Below, piece by piece: positions 1 through 8,000 of a stretch of 55,196 nt of DNA. The stretch is from Planctomycetota bacterium. Its GTDB lineage: Bacteria > Planctomycetota > UBA8742 > UBA2392. Both the position numbers and the translations under genes were made by a program. Within the stretch, counting starts at the first letter, position 1, and each line of letters starts with the position of its first letter. The stretch is taken from assembly GCA_019912315.1 (NCBI GenBank), contig JAIOJA010000045.1, positions 1-55,196 on the forward strand, given 5' to 3'. The notes under the pieces were generated by a model that made no database searches, was not told where the DNA came from, and worked only from the letters and a program-made list of their open reading frames with translations.

Positions 1-126
1 TTGCGGAAGCAGGTGACCGTCCGGCAGCACCAGCGAAACAAGGAAGTCCGGGCAGTGGACTGGCGCTTCACAACCAAGGACGCCAGAATCAAGCTGAAGC
101 ACCTATACCCGATACTTCAAACCTGA
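1..126 (+). mobile_element. IS630-family transposase, C-terminal fragment
   Basis: The frame is open from base 1 and ends at TGA 124-126, giving 41 residues. The stretch AVDWRFTTKDARIKLKHLYP matches, from memory, the conserved C-terminal tail of IS630/Tc1-mariner-like transposases, which usually read (R/S)xxWRFTTxDARIKLKxLYP. The gene runs off the left edge, so integrity and the left inverted repeat cannot be judged. The sigma-factor gene on the other strand ends only 38 bp further on, so the element's right end must lie in about 127-163. Confidence 0.75.
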
Positions 127-163
127 GCGCTCACTAGGCACGTCACCAAAGTCGCTGGCTTTC

Positions 164-1816
164 TCAGCCCTCGGAGTTAGGCGCCGGCACGGGTACCATC
201 GTGCCCGTGAGCGCGTCGCGTCTATAGGCATAGCGGCAATGACCATCCTGGAAGAACAGCACTGCGTTTACTTCTCCTGTTCGCTTGTCGAACAAGGTCT
301 CAGTCCCGTGTCTTCTGTTTTTCCGATACTCGGTAGAGCGTCTACATCTTCCATTTTCGGCGTCGTAGATGATCTCAATGCCATGTTTGTCGTCGTTGTC
401 GAAATCGCACTCGCGTGCCAACTGGCCGAGTTCGTCGTAAAAGACGGCTCGACCGTGCGCTCCCACATTCGAGAAGGGCACCTGGGCTTTCAACGTTCCT
501 GCGTCGTCATCCCAAAAGAACTCCCAGAGCCCAGTGCGGCTCCCCTTCTGGTACACTCCGTGCCACCTGTCCCTGCCGGATGGCCAGAATTTCCGCCACG
601 GGCCGTCCATCTCATTGTCGGCGTAGGAACCCTCATACTCAACCGGACCAAGGGTCTCCTCTGCGGGGTCCAGGAGGCGGTATCGTAAGATCCATGGACC
701 GTGTCGCATGCCACGCCTCAAGCTGCCCTGCTCCTTGACAGCCCCCCCGCGATAATACTCGGTGTAGGGGCCTTCAAGAATCCAGCCTGCTTCTGTGTAG
801 GTAAGGGTTACCGTCAGCTTCACCTCTTTTGGTTCACCCGATTCAGGTAGGTAGTACTCGGACTTTAGCCTGGTGTCCCCTGGTGATGGCACATCCGCGG
901 GAAGTGAAGGAGGGGCGTCGGGCGCCGCATCCGGCATCCCTTCCCGAGCGGTCTTTTCGCCCGCACCTGCGGAGCCCTCCAGATTGCTTGGCTGGCCAGG
1001 AGACGGGGACTCGCTGTTGACGGACCCCGTACGTGGCTCGTCGACGTCCAGGCTCGGATTGTCCGCAGTCTCTGGCAGAGCAGTCGCTGAAGACCCCTCG
1101 GAATGGGGCTCCGGGTCAATCACGAGTTCGTGAATCGCCATCCAGAGCAAGAGCAGGATCACGGCCAGTCCCGTCACGAACATCGGGTGGGTCATGCGAG
1201 CGGACGCTGCGATGGGTGAAGGACCCGCCTGTGACTGATGTTTGGCGTAGGCGTCCCAGGATTCAAACCGAAGCTCCAACTCAACACCCGACCGGGGAAA
1301 CGCCGGGAGCGTGAACAGTGCGTCATACCAACGAGGCTGGTTCGCGAATCTCTGTCGCAAAGATTCAAGCCCGCGCTTGATGCGACTCTTCACCGTCCCA
1401 AGCGGAACACCAATGGTAGAACTGGCTTCCGTGTGCGACAGGCCACCTAGAATGCAGAGCTGGATGACCTGCTGCTCTGCCTCTGGCAGTTCCATCAAGG
1501 CGTTGACCAAGGCGAGCCGGACTTCCGCGGAGACAAAGTCCGGCTCGCCGTCGGTTTGAGCGACCAAATCATGTTCGATCGTGTCCACCATGACACTGCG
1601 GCGGTGCTTTCGATTGTGGTTTCGTGCGCAGAATGAGACGACTGTGCAGAACCAGGGCCAGACATGATCCGGTATCTCCTTGCGTTTCTTCCATGCAACC
1701 AGCAAAGCCTCCTGCAAGATGTCGTCGGCGTCAGATGAGCAGGTCGTCAATCGTGACGCAACGCGCCAAGCGCTTCCCCGATGGTTGCGGCAGATCTCCT
1801 CGAATCGGCTTGTCAA
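164..1816 (-). CDS. ECF-type sigma factor fused to a transmembrane segment and MORN-like repeats
   Basis: The first ~170 residues look like an ECF sigma factor: region 2 around residues 10-75 (DADDILQEALLVAWKK) and region 4 around 105-155 (LPEAEQQVIQLC, then GVPLGTVKSRIKRGLESLR). A single hydrophobic helix follows at about 212-232 (FVTGLAVILLLLWMAIHELV), then a Pro/Ser/Glu-rich linker. The C-terminal ~220 residues carry repeats of the type YEGSYADNEMDGPWRKFWPS and HGTETLFD, resembling MORN_2/YwqK repeats. Topology would place the sigma part in the cytosol and the repeats outside, so it could be a one-protein envelope sensor; that role is inference. The start is TTG with GGAGG about 10 nt upstream; an in-frame TGA just upstream rules out a longer form. 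Ordinary ECF factors are under 200 residues, so this is far longer than usual. Confidence 0.85.
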   Translation of the reverse strand: MTSRFEEICRNHRGSAWRVASRLTTCSSDADDILQEALLVAWKKRKEIPDHVWPWFCTVVSFCARNHNRKHRRSVMVDTIEHDLVAQTDGEPDFVSAEVRLALVNALMELPEAEQQVIQLCILGGLSHTEASSTIGVPLGTVKSRIKRGLESLRQRFANQPRWYDALFTLPAFPRSGVELELRFESWDAYAKHQSQAGPSPIAASARMTHPMFVTGLAVILLLLWMAIHELVIDPEPHSEGSSATALPETADNPSLDVDEPRTGSVNSESPSPGQPSNLEGSAGAGEKTAREGMPDAAPDAPPSLPADVPSPGDTRLKSEYYLPESGEPKEVKLTVTLTYTEAGWILEGPYTEYYRGGAVKEQGSLRRGMRHGPWILRYRLLDPAEETLGPVEYEGSYADNEMDGPWRKFWPSGRDRWHGVYQKGSRTGLWEFFWDDDAGTLKAQVPFSNVGAHGRAVFYDELGQLARECDFDNDDKHGIEIIYDAENGRCRRSTEYRKNRRHGTETLFDKRTGEVNAVLFFQDGHCRYAYRRDALTGTMVPVPAPNSEG

Positions 1817-1865
1817 CTCTTGTCAGCCTCCGCATGACTGCCTGGCGGACTCGATACGTAAGTCA

Positions 1866-2522
1866 CTACCGTGCCCGCCTTCCAACGGTTTTCTTCGGCT
1901 TTTCGGGTTTGCGTTTCGACTTGTTTGGCTTTGCCGTCTTGTTTGAACTGTGCTGCGTGGCCGTCTTTTTCGCTGCCGAACGCGTTCTCTTACTGGGCTT
2001 GCGGGCAACCTGCCGCTCACCAACTGGCATGCACCAACATTCGAGTTCAGGATTCTCTAGTTGAAGGCCGCCATCGTAATTGTGCCAATTTTCTAGTGGA
2101 TTGTCATCATTGCTGTCAGGATCGCGATACTTCAGCACGCATGCTCGCGCCGAAGGACCCTCGGAGCAGGTCGTGGGCACGCAACGAGTCGTTACGGAGA
2201 GTTCATCGTTTTCGCTTTCGTAATGTAAGCCCAAGGTCTTCATGCACCCTCGGTACTCGTCGGTCATCCCCGGAACTTCCTGAATCTGAACCTCTAGCAG
2301 ATCTTCAACGGCCGAGTCATCTAGACCGGCTTCGTCGGCTGACACCTTGGCTTTCTTGTCACCTAGAAACCACACCGAAGTCCCACCGAGCAATTGCAGG
2401 GTTGCTTCAAGAACGACTCTCGCTTCTACATCTCTGTCAAACGTGAGTAGCAAACGCCTGCAGGTGCTAGTGAATTTTGGGGGTGGCTCGTCCCTGCGCC
2501 CTGTTCTCTTGTGCTTTGCCAT
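1866..2522 (-). CDS. Hypothetical protein with basic C-terminal tail
   Basis: I do not recognise this ~218-residue protein. The N-terminus is basic (MAKHKRTGRRDEPP), the middle is mixed and acidic with several Cys (about 115-165), and the last ~45 residues are Lys/Arg/Ser rich (KPSKRTRSAAKKTATQHSSN), like a disordered nucleic-acid-binding tail. It has no signal peptide or membrane helix. I chose the ATG at 2522 because GAGGAGG lies about 10 nt upstream; a longer start at 2543 lacks a good site. It is upstream of and co-oriented with the ECF sigma-MORN gene with a ~50 bp gap, so the two may be co-transcribed. Confidence 0.55.
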   Translation of the reverse strand: MAKHKRTGRRDEPPPKFTSTCRRLLLTFDRDVEARVVLEATLQLLGGTSVWFLGDKKAKVSADEAGLDDSAVEDLLEVQIQEVPGMTDEYRGCMKTLGLHYESENDELSVTTRCVPTTCSEGPSARACVLKYRDPDSNDDNPLENWHNYDGGLQLENPELECWCMPVGERQVARKPSKRTRSAAKKTATQHSSNKTAKPNKSKRKPEKPKKTVGRRAR

Positions 2523-2787
2523 GCAATACAGCCTCCTCACCATCCGACGACACTTGGGGGTACTACTAATGTTGGCTGCTACACTGCCGGATTTGCAATT
2601 CTGAAGATTTCAGACAGCCATCGGAAGTTGGACTCACAACACTCCCTTGACTCCATTCGGGCTGGCTGACCCTTGCGCGGCCTCTCAATGCAAGTCGCAT
2701 CGCGTGACTGGGCCCCTTTCGCCTTGTTTGGCTCAACAACGGCTCGATTTTCGAATCCGGTCGGGACGATACCGACGTCCTTTGTTG

Positions 2788-2826
2788 ACGCTCCGCGACA
2801 CGCAGGACGTGCGTGTCGCGGAGCGT
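2788..2826. promoter_or_regulatory. Long perfect hairpin in the leader of the peptidase-like gene
   Basis: Arms 2789-2804 (CGCTCCGCGACACGCA) and 2810-2825 are exact reverse complements around a 5-nt loop, and one more A-T pair extends the stem to 17 bp. It sits in the 309 bp gap 2544-2852 between divergent genes, 27 nt before the ATG at 2853, and leaves the SD (GAGGAG) free. There is no T-run after it, so it is not a classic terminator. It may be a leader element or a repeat-type palindrome. Nothing else recognisable is in the gap. Confidence 0.5.
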
Positions 2827-2852
2827 TCGCAAATCAACCGTGAGGAGAACGC

Positions 2853-3455
2853 ATGACTAAACTACGTATGTTGCTGTTGGCAGCCCTGATGGTTTGTGTC
2901 GCCGCATCCGGTTGCGACGACGCCTACACCTACACCGATGGCGACGGGACCGGGGGAGGCAGCAGCGGAGGAAATGGCGGATCAAGTCCGACCGGTTCGC
3001 CACTGTCCGGCGTGAATCAATCCTATACCACGCAACAGGCCCTGGACTTCTTTGGGATGCAGCACATCCCGATCGTGCCCGGCCCCGTGCCGAACTTCAG
3101 TGCCGCCATGACGCCATCGGGTCCGGTCATCTACTACAACCCGGGGTTCGTGGTATCTCCCGCAATGCGAGACTGGTTCATTGCACATGAGTATGGTCAT
3201 CATTTCCTCAATCAGACCATGACCAGCCCGCCGGGCTACCCGGCGAATCATCAGTGGGAACTCGCCGCGGATCGCTACGCTGCCCGCGTGTGCCACCACC
3301 TTTGCCCGCCCTGCAATTCGGAGGCGATCCAGTTCTGGATGGCTCAGCCTCAAACGACGCCGACGCATCCGTCAGGCATCGACCGGGCACAGACCATCCA
3401 GTTCGCGATCAACGAGCAGCAGACGGTGACTACCTCAGATGTTCTGAACCCGTAA
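2853..3455 (+). CDS. Putative zinc-metallopeptidase-like lipoprotein (HEYGHH)
   Basis: The 200-residue protein begins with a signal peptide ending in a lipobox-like VAASGC (Cys ~21), then a Gly/Ser-rich linker typical of lipoproteins. At about 110-115 it has HEYGHHF, an HExxH zinc motif, and about 20 residues later WELAADRYAARV, whose Glu/Asp would be the third zinc ligand as in gluzincin-type peptidases (M48-like ExxxD). Four further Cys follow soon after (CHHLCPPC). The start ATG has GAGGAG 6 nt upstream. The substrate is unknown; a compact envelope protease is the best reading, but the protein is shorter than known M48 families. Confidence 0.65.
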   Translation: MTKLRMLLLAALMVCVAASGCDDAYTYTDGDGTGGGSSGGNGGSSPTGSPLSGVNQSYTTQQALDFFGMQHIPIVPGPVPNFSAAMTPSGPVIYYNPGFVVSPAMRDWFIAHEYGHHFLNQTMTSPPGYPANHQWELAADRYAARVCHHLCPPCNSEAIQFWMAQPQTTPTHPSGIDRAQTIQFAINEQQTVTTSDVLNP

Positions 3456-3514
3456 CTTGCACCTCTGCCCGCACGAGAAACGCAGTCACCAGGGTGGATT
3501 TGCCGACTATGACT

Positions 3515-3548
3515 GAACCCCGCCCGGCGTTGTACTCGGGCGGGGTTC
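3515..3548. terminator. Bidirectional hairpin between convergent genes
   Basis: GAACCCCGCCCG at 3515-3526 pairs perfectly with CGGGCGGGGTTC at 3537-3548 (12 bp, 10-nt loop). It lies between the plus-strand peptidase-like gene ending at 3455 and the minus-strand lipoprotein gene ending at 3569, so it can terminate both. T-runs are weak. Confidence 0.65.
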
Positions 3549-3568
3549 GTCTGATGGGATTGGGACGG

Positions 3569-4048
3569 CTACTCCTTGAAGTAGAAGTTCAGAGGAATGT
3601 GCTTCGGGTACGTTTCCCCTTCCGGGCCGCCCTTAATAACTTCGTAGTAGCCTTCGGTCTGAAGGTCCTTGAACTTGCCGTACCCCAGATTCGGCACAAG
3701 TATGCCGTGTTCAACTGGCTCGCCGATACCGTTGTGCTGTTCGACAAACTTGGCCGTGTGCGTGTGCTTCCCGACATTGCTTCCGTGCAGAGAACCCAAT
3801 GCATCGTCGGGGCCAGCAATCTTCGGGAAGTGGCCTTCGGCGCCCGGAAACCGTTCACTCAATAGAACCCAGCCATCGCCGAACTCTTTCTCGAACGTCG
3901 CAGGACTCAACGTTGACATCATGATTGTCCCCGGCGGGAACTCATATCGGGGTTCGGGCTCCGGTGCAGGTCTCGTGGACTCACATCCAGCAGCAAGGAC
4001 AAGCAGTCCAACCATCACGAACGGCAGCATATGTTGTGAAAGCTTCAT
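3569..4048 (-). CDS. Lipoprotein with phage-tail-collar-like sequence pattern
   Basis: The ATG at 4048 is preceded by GGAGGAAACGC, which fixes the start. The ~159-residue product has a signal peptide with lipobox LAAGC (Cys ~22) and a Pro/Glu linker. The body reads PPGTIMMSTLSPATFEKEFG, then GDGWVLLSER, PKIAGPDDALGSLHG and KHTHTAKF. That order (xPPGTI, GWxLxxG-like, pDxxG, HTH) resembles tail-collar/fibre-knob domains occasionally seen in planctomycete lipoproteins. This is pattern recognition from memory and not a firm homology. It has no obvious operon partner. Confidence 0.55.
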   Translation of the reverse strand: MKLSQHMLPFVMVGLLVLAAGCESTRPAPEPEPRYEFPPGTIMMSTLSPATFEKEFGDGWVLLSERFPGAEGHFPKIAGPDDALGSLHGSNVGKHTHTAKFVEQHNGIGEPVEHGILVPNLGYGKFKDLQTEGYYEVIKGGPEGETYPKHIPLNFYFKE

Positions 4049-5020
4049 TGCGTTTCCTCCAACTTGGAAAAAAGTAGGCCGCCATAAGTTGGCGCCCCCG
4101 TCCGAGTTGTCACAGACGACAGTGGTGGATTTGAAAAAGCGAAACATGTCGGCTCAGACATACGAGGTCGCTAATAGCCGATGAAGTTCACCCGACGTAA
4201 GGCGGCCCTTCTGACGCGTCTCGCGGTCAGTCAGGCGCGCAGACCTTCACAATCGCCTAGCAAATGTGGCCAGGGAGCCGTTCCCACTCCTTGATGGCGA
4301 GGTTCAATTAGGATTGTGCCGGTGGATCTTGCACCAAGCTCGACGCCAAGTCTTGCAGGTCGCTTGCTATAATCTCTGGCGTTTGCTGCACTTCCGAGTG
4401 ATCAGCGACGGATTGCAAATCCATCTGCTCACGCCCACACTTGTCCGTGACGGCAAGCCCTACTGCAAGCCCCGGCACGCAATGCCAGAAGCCCCCATTT
4501 CTGGGGGCTCCAAATACAAACGGGGAGGGCTACACACCCTCCCCGCTCCCGGGGCGGGGGGAAACCGAGGCGCTTCCCCCCTAACTGCAATTTGTCGCTA
4601 ATTGTCTGCTCAAGTGCAGGGTGAGGGTGAGAGCCATGCATGGACTCACCTACACCGCGAACTCGTCGCGCGGCAATGCTCAGGATTTGTTGGTTGGGTT
4701 CTGTCGACGGGACTGGGCGTGGGCGTTCGCTTGAATGCCTGCGCCCCGGCCTCGCGTTTTGATCCCCCCTCTCAGGTGCAACCGTGCTGCCTCGGTTCGG
4801 ACGTGCCGTCCCCCGGTGGATCTCTCCACCTAAGGCTTCGCAGTTGTACCCGGGAGTGTGGCAATTCAGGCTTTGCGGCGCGCCGTGCTCGGGAGCTGCT
4901 TTGCCATCCTTGCTACACCACTACAAACGGCAGGGGTGATTGCGGGTTCAGGGCTCTGACAAGAATTTTGGTGTTTTTATGACGGGCGCGTGACCTGACC
5001 CTTCCCCGCTCGGCCAGTCG
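4049..5020. other. Large gene-free region with several GC-rich hairpins
   Basis: I see no convincing gene in these ~970 bp. Clear hairpins are AGCCCCC/GGGGGCT at 4490-4509, CGGGGAGGG/CCCTCCCCG at 4521-4545 and GGTGAG/CTCACC at 4626-4650 with an inner CCATGCATGG palindrome. A lone TATAAT occurs near 4371 without a well-spaced -35. A T-rich stretch near 4970 precedes the RACo-like gene. The 4590-4980 part is rich in paired short repeats and could be a structured RNA, but I cannot match it to a known family. Confidence 0.4.
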
Positions 5021-6199
5021 ATGCAACATCTACCCATGCACCAAGTGACGTTCAGAGGCGCGGACCGCACCGTCGAAGCCCATGAGGGCGAGACACTATT
5101 GCAAGCCGCCCAGCGCAACGGGCTGCACATCGACAGCTCCTGCGGCGGCAACGGCAGTTGCCACCAGTGCCGCGTCGTCATCCACGAGGGCAAAGCGATA
5201 CGCCAGGGCAGACCCGCCGTGCCGCGCCACAAACGCGGGAATGAGCCCGTCTACCTCGCCTGCCAGTGTGAAGTACGGGGCGACATGATCGTCGAGCCCG
5301 CGCCGGTTGCCGGTGTGCGCAGCGATCACCCGGTGGCGTCGCTGCTGGGCTGGAATGTGGCAGAGCCGGGCACGCAGGGGCCGGCTTTGGCCGTGTATCA
5401 TCAGGACGGATTCACGAGTGGGGCGTTGTTCATCGCGCATGACGGGCGTGTCGAGCGTGAGCAAGGCTTCGTCGCTCCTTTCTCCGCGCCGGGCACGGCT
5501 GCGCCGATGCCGGAAGGACGCGAAGTCGTTGTCGTGGGCGAAATGATTCCCTATGTCGATTGCGTCATCGCAGGCTGCTCCCACCTGAAATCGCAACCGG
5601 TTGCCGTGCTGGACTTTTCAGGGGAGATCACCGACCCGGCCGCGAGACGTGCTGAGAAGGTCGCAACCAATGCCTTCCTGGGAAGCCGGGAGCATCTGGC
5701 CGGCGCGATTGACTATGTGGAATGGTCGCCCCTGAAAACCCGCACAGTTATCAGCACGGTCGGGAATGCCGTGCCAACGGGGCTCTCGGCCTCGGGCGTG
5801 ATGGCATGCGTGCTGGCACTGCTGCGGGCGGGCATGTGCTCGCCGGAACTGCAGCTTTACGAATCACGCTTCACGCGCGAGATAGACGGGCAGCGCGTCG
5901 CCATGATTGTCGGGCCTGAAGACGAGGCACAGACACCTGCGGGCGTAGTTCACACCAGTAAAGAACCCGTCGTGGTCGGGCAAGGCCAACTCAACGCGAT
6001 TCGTGACGCTTCGAAGGTGATCGCTGAACGGCTGTCAGATCTTGCGGGCGTGCTGGTAACAACCGGCGAGTTTGGGACCTGCGTGCCGGATGACTTGATC
6101 CGCGCGTTGGGGACCTGGAATGGCGAAATTGAATTCGTTCCGCATGCGGCGGCCCTCGGTGCTGCTCGATTAGCGTTCGCCCAGGAACGCCTAGATTAG
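5021..6199 (+). CDS. Short RACo-like protein: [2Fe-2S] ferredoxin domain plus ASKHA-like C-terminus
   Basis: Residues 1-95 form a plant-type ferredoxin domain with Cys41-x5-Cys47-x2-Cys50 and Cys81, ligands for a [2Fe-2S] cluster. The C-terminal half resembles the ASKHA-fold part of RACo/DUF4445 reductive activators of corrinoid proteins: GLSASGVMACVLALLRAGM parallels their GSGxxDAxAxLLxAG, and VTTGEFGTCVPDDLIRALG parallels their GGFG segment. Known RACo proteins run to about 600 residues with a linker domain; this one has 392, so it is a reduced version. No corrinoid methyltransferase is near. The start is uncertain: ATG 5021 and ATG 5036 both lack a clear SD. Role inferred: redox-linked activation of a partner. 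Confidence 0.65.
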   Translation: MQHLPMHQVTFRGADRTVEAHEGETLLQAAQRNGLHIDSSCGGNGSCHQCRVVIHEGKAIRQGRPAVPRHKRGNEPVYLACQCEVRGDMIVEPAPVAGVRSDHPVASLLGWNVAEPGTQGPALAVYHQDGFTSGALFIAHDGRVEREQGFVAPFSAPGTAAPMPEGREVVVVGEMIPYVDCVIAGCSHLKSQPVAVLDFSGEITDPAARRAEKVATNAFLGSREHLAGAIDYVEWSPLKTRTVISTVGNAVPTGLSASGVMACVLALLRAGMCSPELQLYESRFTREIDGQRVAMIVGPEDEAQTPAGVVHTSKEPVVVGQGQLNAIRDASKVIAERLSDLAGVLVTTGEFGTCVPDDLIRALGTWNGEIEFVPHAAALGAARLAFAQERLD

Positions 6200-6203
6200 G
6201 CGG

Positions 6204-6284
6204 CCCCTTCGGGGCGCCACTTCCTGTGCGCGCGACCACCGGGGGCTCACGCCCCCGGCTGCCATCGTGGACCCCTTCGGGGTC
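6204..6284. terminator. Cluster of three GC hairpins between convergent genes
   Basis: Three short hairpins follow each other after the RACo-like gene: one around the TTCG at 6208-6211, CCGGGGGC/GCCCCCGG at 6239-6258, and GACCCC/GGGGTC at 6270-6284. They separate the plus-strand gene ending at 6199 from the minus-strand SDR gene ending at 6319. None has a good T-run; transcription stop is inferred from position. Confidence 0.5.
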
Positions 6285-6318
6285 ATCAAAAGCTGGGCAA
6301 TGGGGTGCGCAAGACGCA

Positions 6319-7092
6319 CTACTGCGCGGTGAGTCCGCCGTCTACCTGCAGGATCACGCCCGTCAGCCAGTCGGCGTCGGCGCTGCTCAGGTAAAGGGCC
6401 GCCGTAGCAACGTCTTTCGGCACGCCGATCGCCTTGAGCGGGTGAATGTGCTCCATGGCCGTGCGCCATTCCTGGTAGCCGAGCTCACCCTTGTTGTGGT
6501 CCTGCATGGGCGTATCCACCACTCCGGGGGAGATCGCGTTGAAACGGATGCCCGCCTCGCCGTAGTCGATCGCGCAGCAGCGGGTGAACGTCTCAAGCCC
6601 GGCCTTGCTGACGGCATATGGCAGGGTGTGCTGCTCGATCTGGCTGGCCATGCTGCTGGAGATGTTAAGCACGCTGCTGCCGCGCCCCGCGTTCTTCAGG
6701 TGCGGCAGGCACAACTTGGTTGTCAGAAACGCGCCGCGCAGATTCACGGCCATGGAGAGGTCCCAGCCTTTCAGGCTGGCGGTCTCAATGTTGCCGCCTT
6801 CGTAAATGCCGGCGTTGTTGACCAGAATATCGAGCCCACTCAGCAGCCCGATGGTCTTCTCGACCATGGTCTGCACGTCGGTGGGGTCGCTGATGTCGCA
6901 CTCGATGAAGTGAATCATACGACCGTCAACGGCGAGTTCATCGACGGTTTCCTTCAACGGCCCGTGGCGACGCCCGCAGATCACCACGCGCGCGCCCTCG
7001 CTCAAAAACACCTGCGCAATTTCGCGCCCTATGCCGGTGCCGCCGCCGGTGACCAGTACGCGCTTATCTTTGAGTTTGCCCGCCATGGCCAT
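6319..7092 (-). CDS. Short-chain dehydrogenase/reductase (SDR)
   Basis: A 257-residue classical SDR. The N-terminal Rossmann motif TGGGTGIG (residues ~15-22), NNAG at ~91, catalytic Ser in SSSM, and YAVSK (Tyr/Lys) are all present, followed by the PG turn and a C-terminal VDGG. This indicates an NAD(P)-dependent oxidoreductase with an unknown alcohol/ketone substrate. Two Met codons two residues apart (7092 and 7086) are possible starts, neither with a strong SD. It follows queF by 33 bp on the same strand, so VOC protein, queF and SDR probably form one operon. Confidence 0.85.
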   Translation of the reverse strand: MAMAGKLKDKRVLVTGGGTGIGREIAQVFLSEGARVVICGRRHGPLKETVDELAVDGRMIHFIECDISDPTDVQTMVEKTIGLLSGLDILVNNAGIYEGGNIETASLKGWDLSMAVNLRGAFLTTKLCLPHLKNAGRGSSVLNISSSMASQIEQHTLPYAVSKAGLETFTRCCAIDYGEAGIRFNAISPGVVDTPMQDHNKGELGYQEWRTAMEHIHPLKAIGVPKDVATAALYLSSADADWLTGVILQVDGGLTAQ

Positions 7093-7125
7093 CTACTAAA
7101 TCAAAGGCCCGGACGAATGCGAGAG

Positions 7126-7485
7126 CTACTGTGCTTTGTGTTCCACTGTCACGGTCGTGGTGATACCCCCGTGAGCATGGAATGCCCCGACGAGCTTGAG
7201 GTAACGCGGCCGCAGGCGGGCTATCAGATCTTCGGCAATGCGGTTGGTGACGGCCTCGTGGAAGATGCCGACGTTGCGCCAGGCGTGCATGTACAGCTTG
7301 TAGGCCTTGAGCTCGACGCAGTGCTTGTCGGGAACGTACGTCAGAATCATATTCGCGAAATCCGGGTGCCCGGTTTTCGGGCAGACGCAGGTGAACTCCG
7401 GTGCCTCGATACGGATTTCGAAATCGCGGCTCGGGTTCGGGTTGTCGAAAACTTCAATCGACTCGGCTTTGGGTGCGTCGGACAT
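7126..7485 (-). CDS. queF: NADPH-dependent preQ0 reductase (7-cyano-7-deazaguanine reductase)
   Basis: The 119-residue protein matches the short, unimodular QueF type. It carries the thioimide-forming Cys in FTCVCPKTGHPDFA and the family motif E-L-K-A-Y-K-L-Y (residues ~55-62) followed by RNVGIFHE. QueF reduces preQ0 to preQ1 in queuosine biosynthesis in the cytosol. QueD, an earlier enzyme in the same pathway, is encoded near the other end of this window at 54495. The gene begins 2 bp after the VOC gene ends. Confidence 0.95.
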   Translation of the reverse strand: MSDAPKAESIEVFDNPNPSRDFEIRIEAPEFTCVCPKTGHPDFANMILTYVPDKHCVELKAYKLYMHAWRNVGIFHEAVTNRIAEDLIARLRPRYLKLVGAFHAHGGITTTVTVEHKAQ

Positions 7486-7487
7486 GG

Positions 7488-7892
7488 CTACTTTTTATTC
7501 TTATCGCGGAAAGCCGGAAAGGCGCCGGTTGAATCGAGTTTCAGCGGACCGACGCCGTCTACGCGGATATCGCCGGGGCTTACGAAGCCGACCCGTCTGA
7601 AGCCGTCCTGATGGTTCTGGGGGCGGCTGGCGTACTTGACACCGCGATTCCAGACCTCCTCGGTGAAGCGGTTCACGTTGTCCACGCTGACCTCAAGATG
7701 CATCCCGCGGGTGCGGTCCATGTCGCCGGCGGCCCGGGTAATGCGCAGCACAAAGCTGCCGGTATCAAGCTGGCGGGTCTGCTCGTCAACGACCATGGCG
7801 GCCGCGTCGAAGATGCGCGAGAAGAAGTCAGCGTCGTCTGCCGGTGCGGGTACACGAATGACGACGTATTGTTTTCCGGTCGGGGCTGCCAT
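7488..7892 (-). CDS. VOC/glyoxalase-like small protein
   Basis: About 134 residues from the ATG at 7892, which I prefer over an upstream start at 7925 because the sequence becomes domain-like there (YVVIRVPAPADDADFFSRIF). The alternation of short beta strands, a central helix (DDADFFSRIFDAA), and HLEVSVDNVNRFTEEVWNRG followed by GFVSPGDIRVDG fits the vicinal-oxygen-chelate fold. Metal ligands are not obvious, so an enzymatic role is uncertain. It is first in a likely operon with queF and the SDR gene, and divergent from moaA. Confidence 0.55.
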   Translation of the reverse strand: MAAPTGKQYVVIRVPAPADDADFFSRIFDAAAMVVDEQTRQLDTGSFVLRITRAAGDMDRTRGMHLEVSVDNVNRFTEEVWNRGVKYASRPQNHQDGFRRVGFVSPGDIRVDGVGPLKLDSTGAFPAFRDKNKK

Positions 7893-8000
7893 CTGGGAAT
7901 CCGTTCGGGGGGCGCTTATTATCAAGGTCTGCCGTTCATTTCCATTGCGGATTGGGTGAAAACGGGCAGATTCAAGCGTGTTGCAGCGTTACACTAAACC

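Noticed and set aside
4740..4830. Possible SRP RNA on the minus strand (partial likeness to the GTCCGGAAGGAAGCAG hairpin)
   Set aside because: The GGAA tetraloop and the symmetric loop are not kept; the likeness is short and could be chance.
6226..7611. Long plus-strand frame across SDR, queF and VOC genes
   Set aside because: It is antisense to three genes with clear family motifs and reads as a GC-driven shadow.
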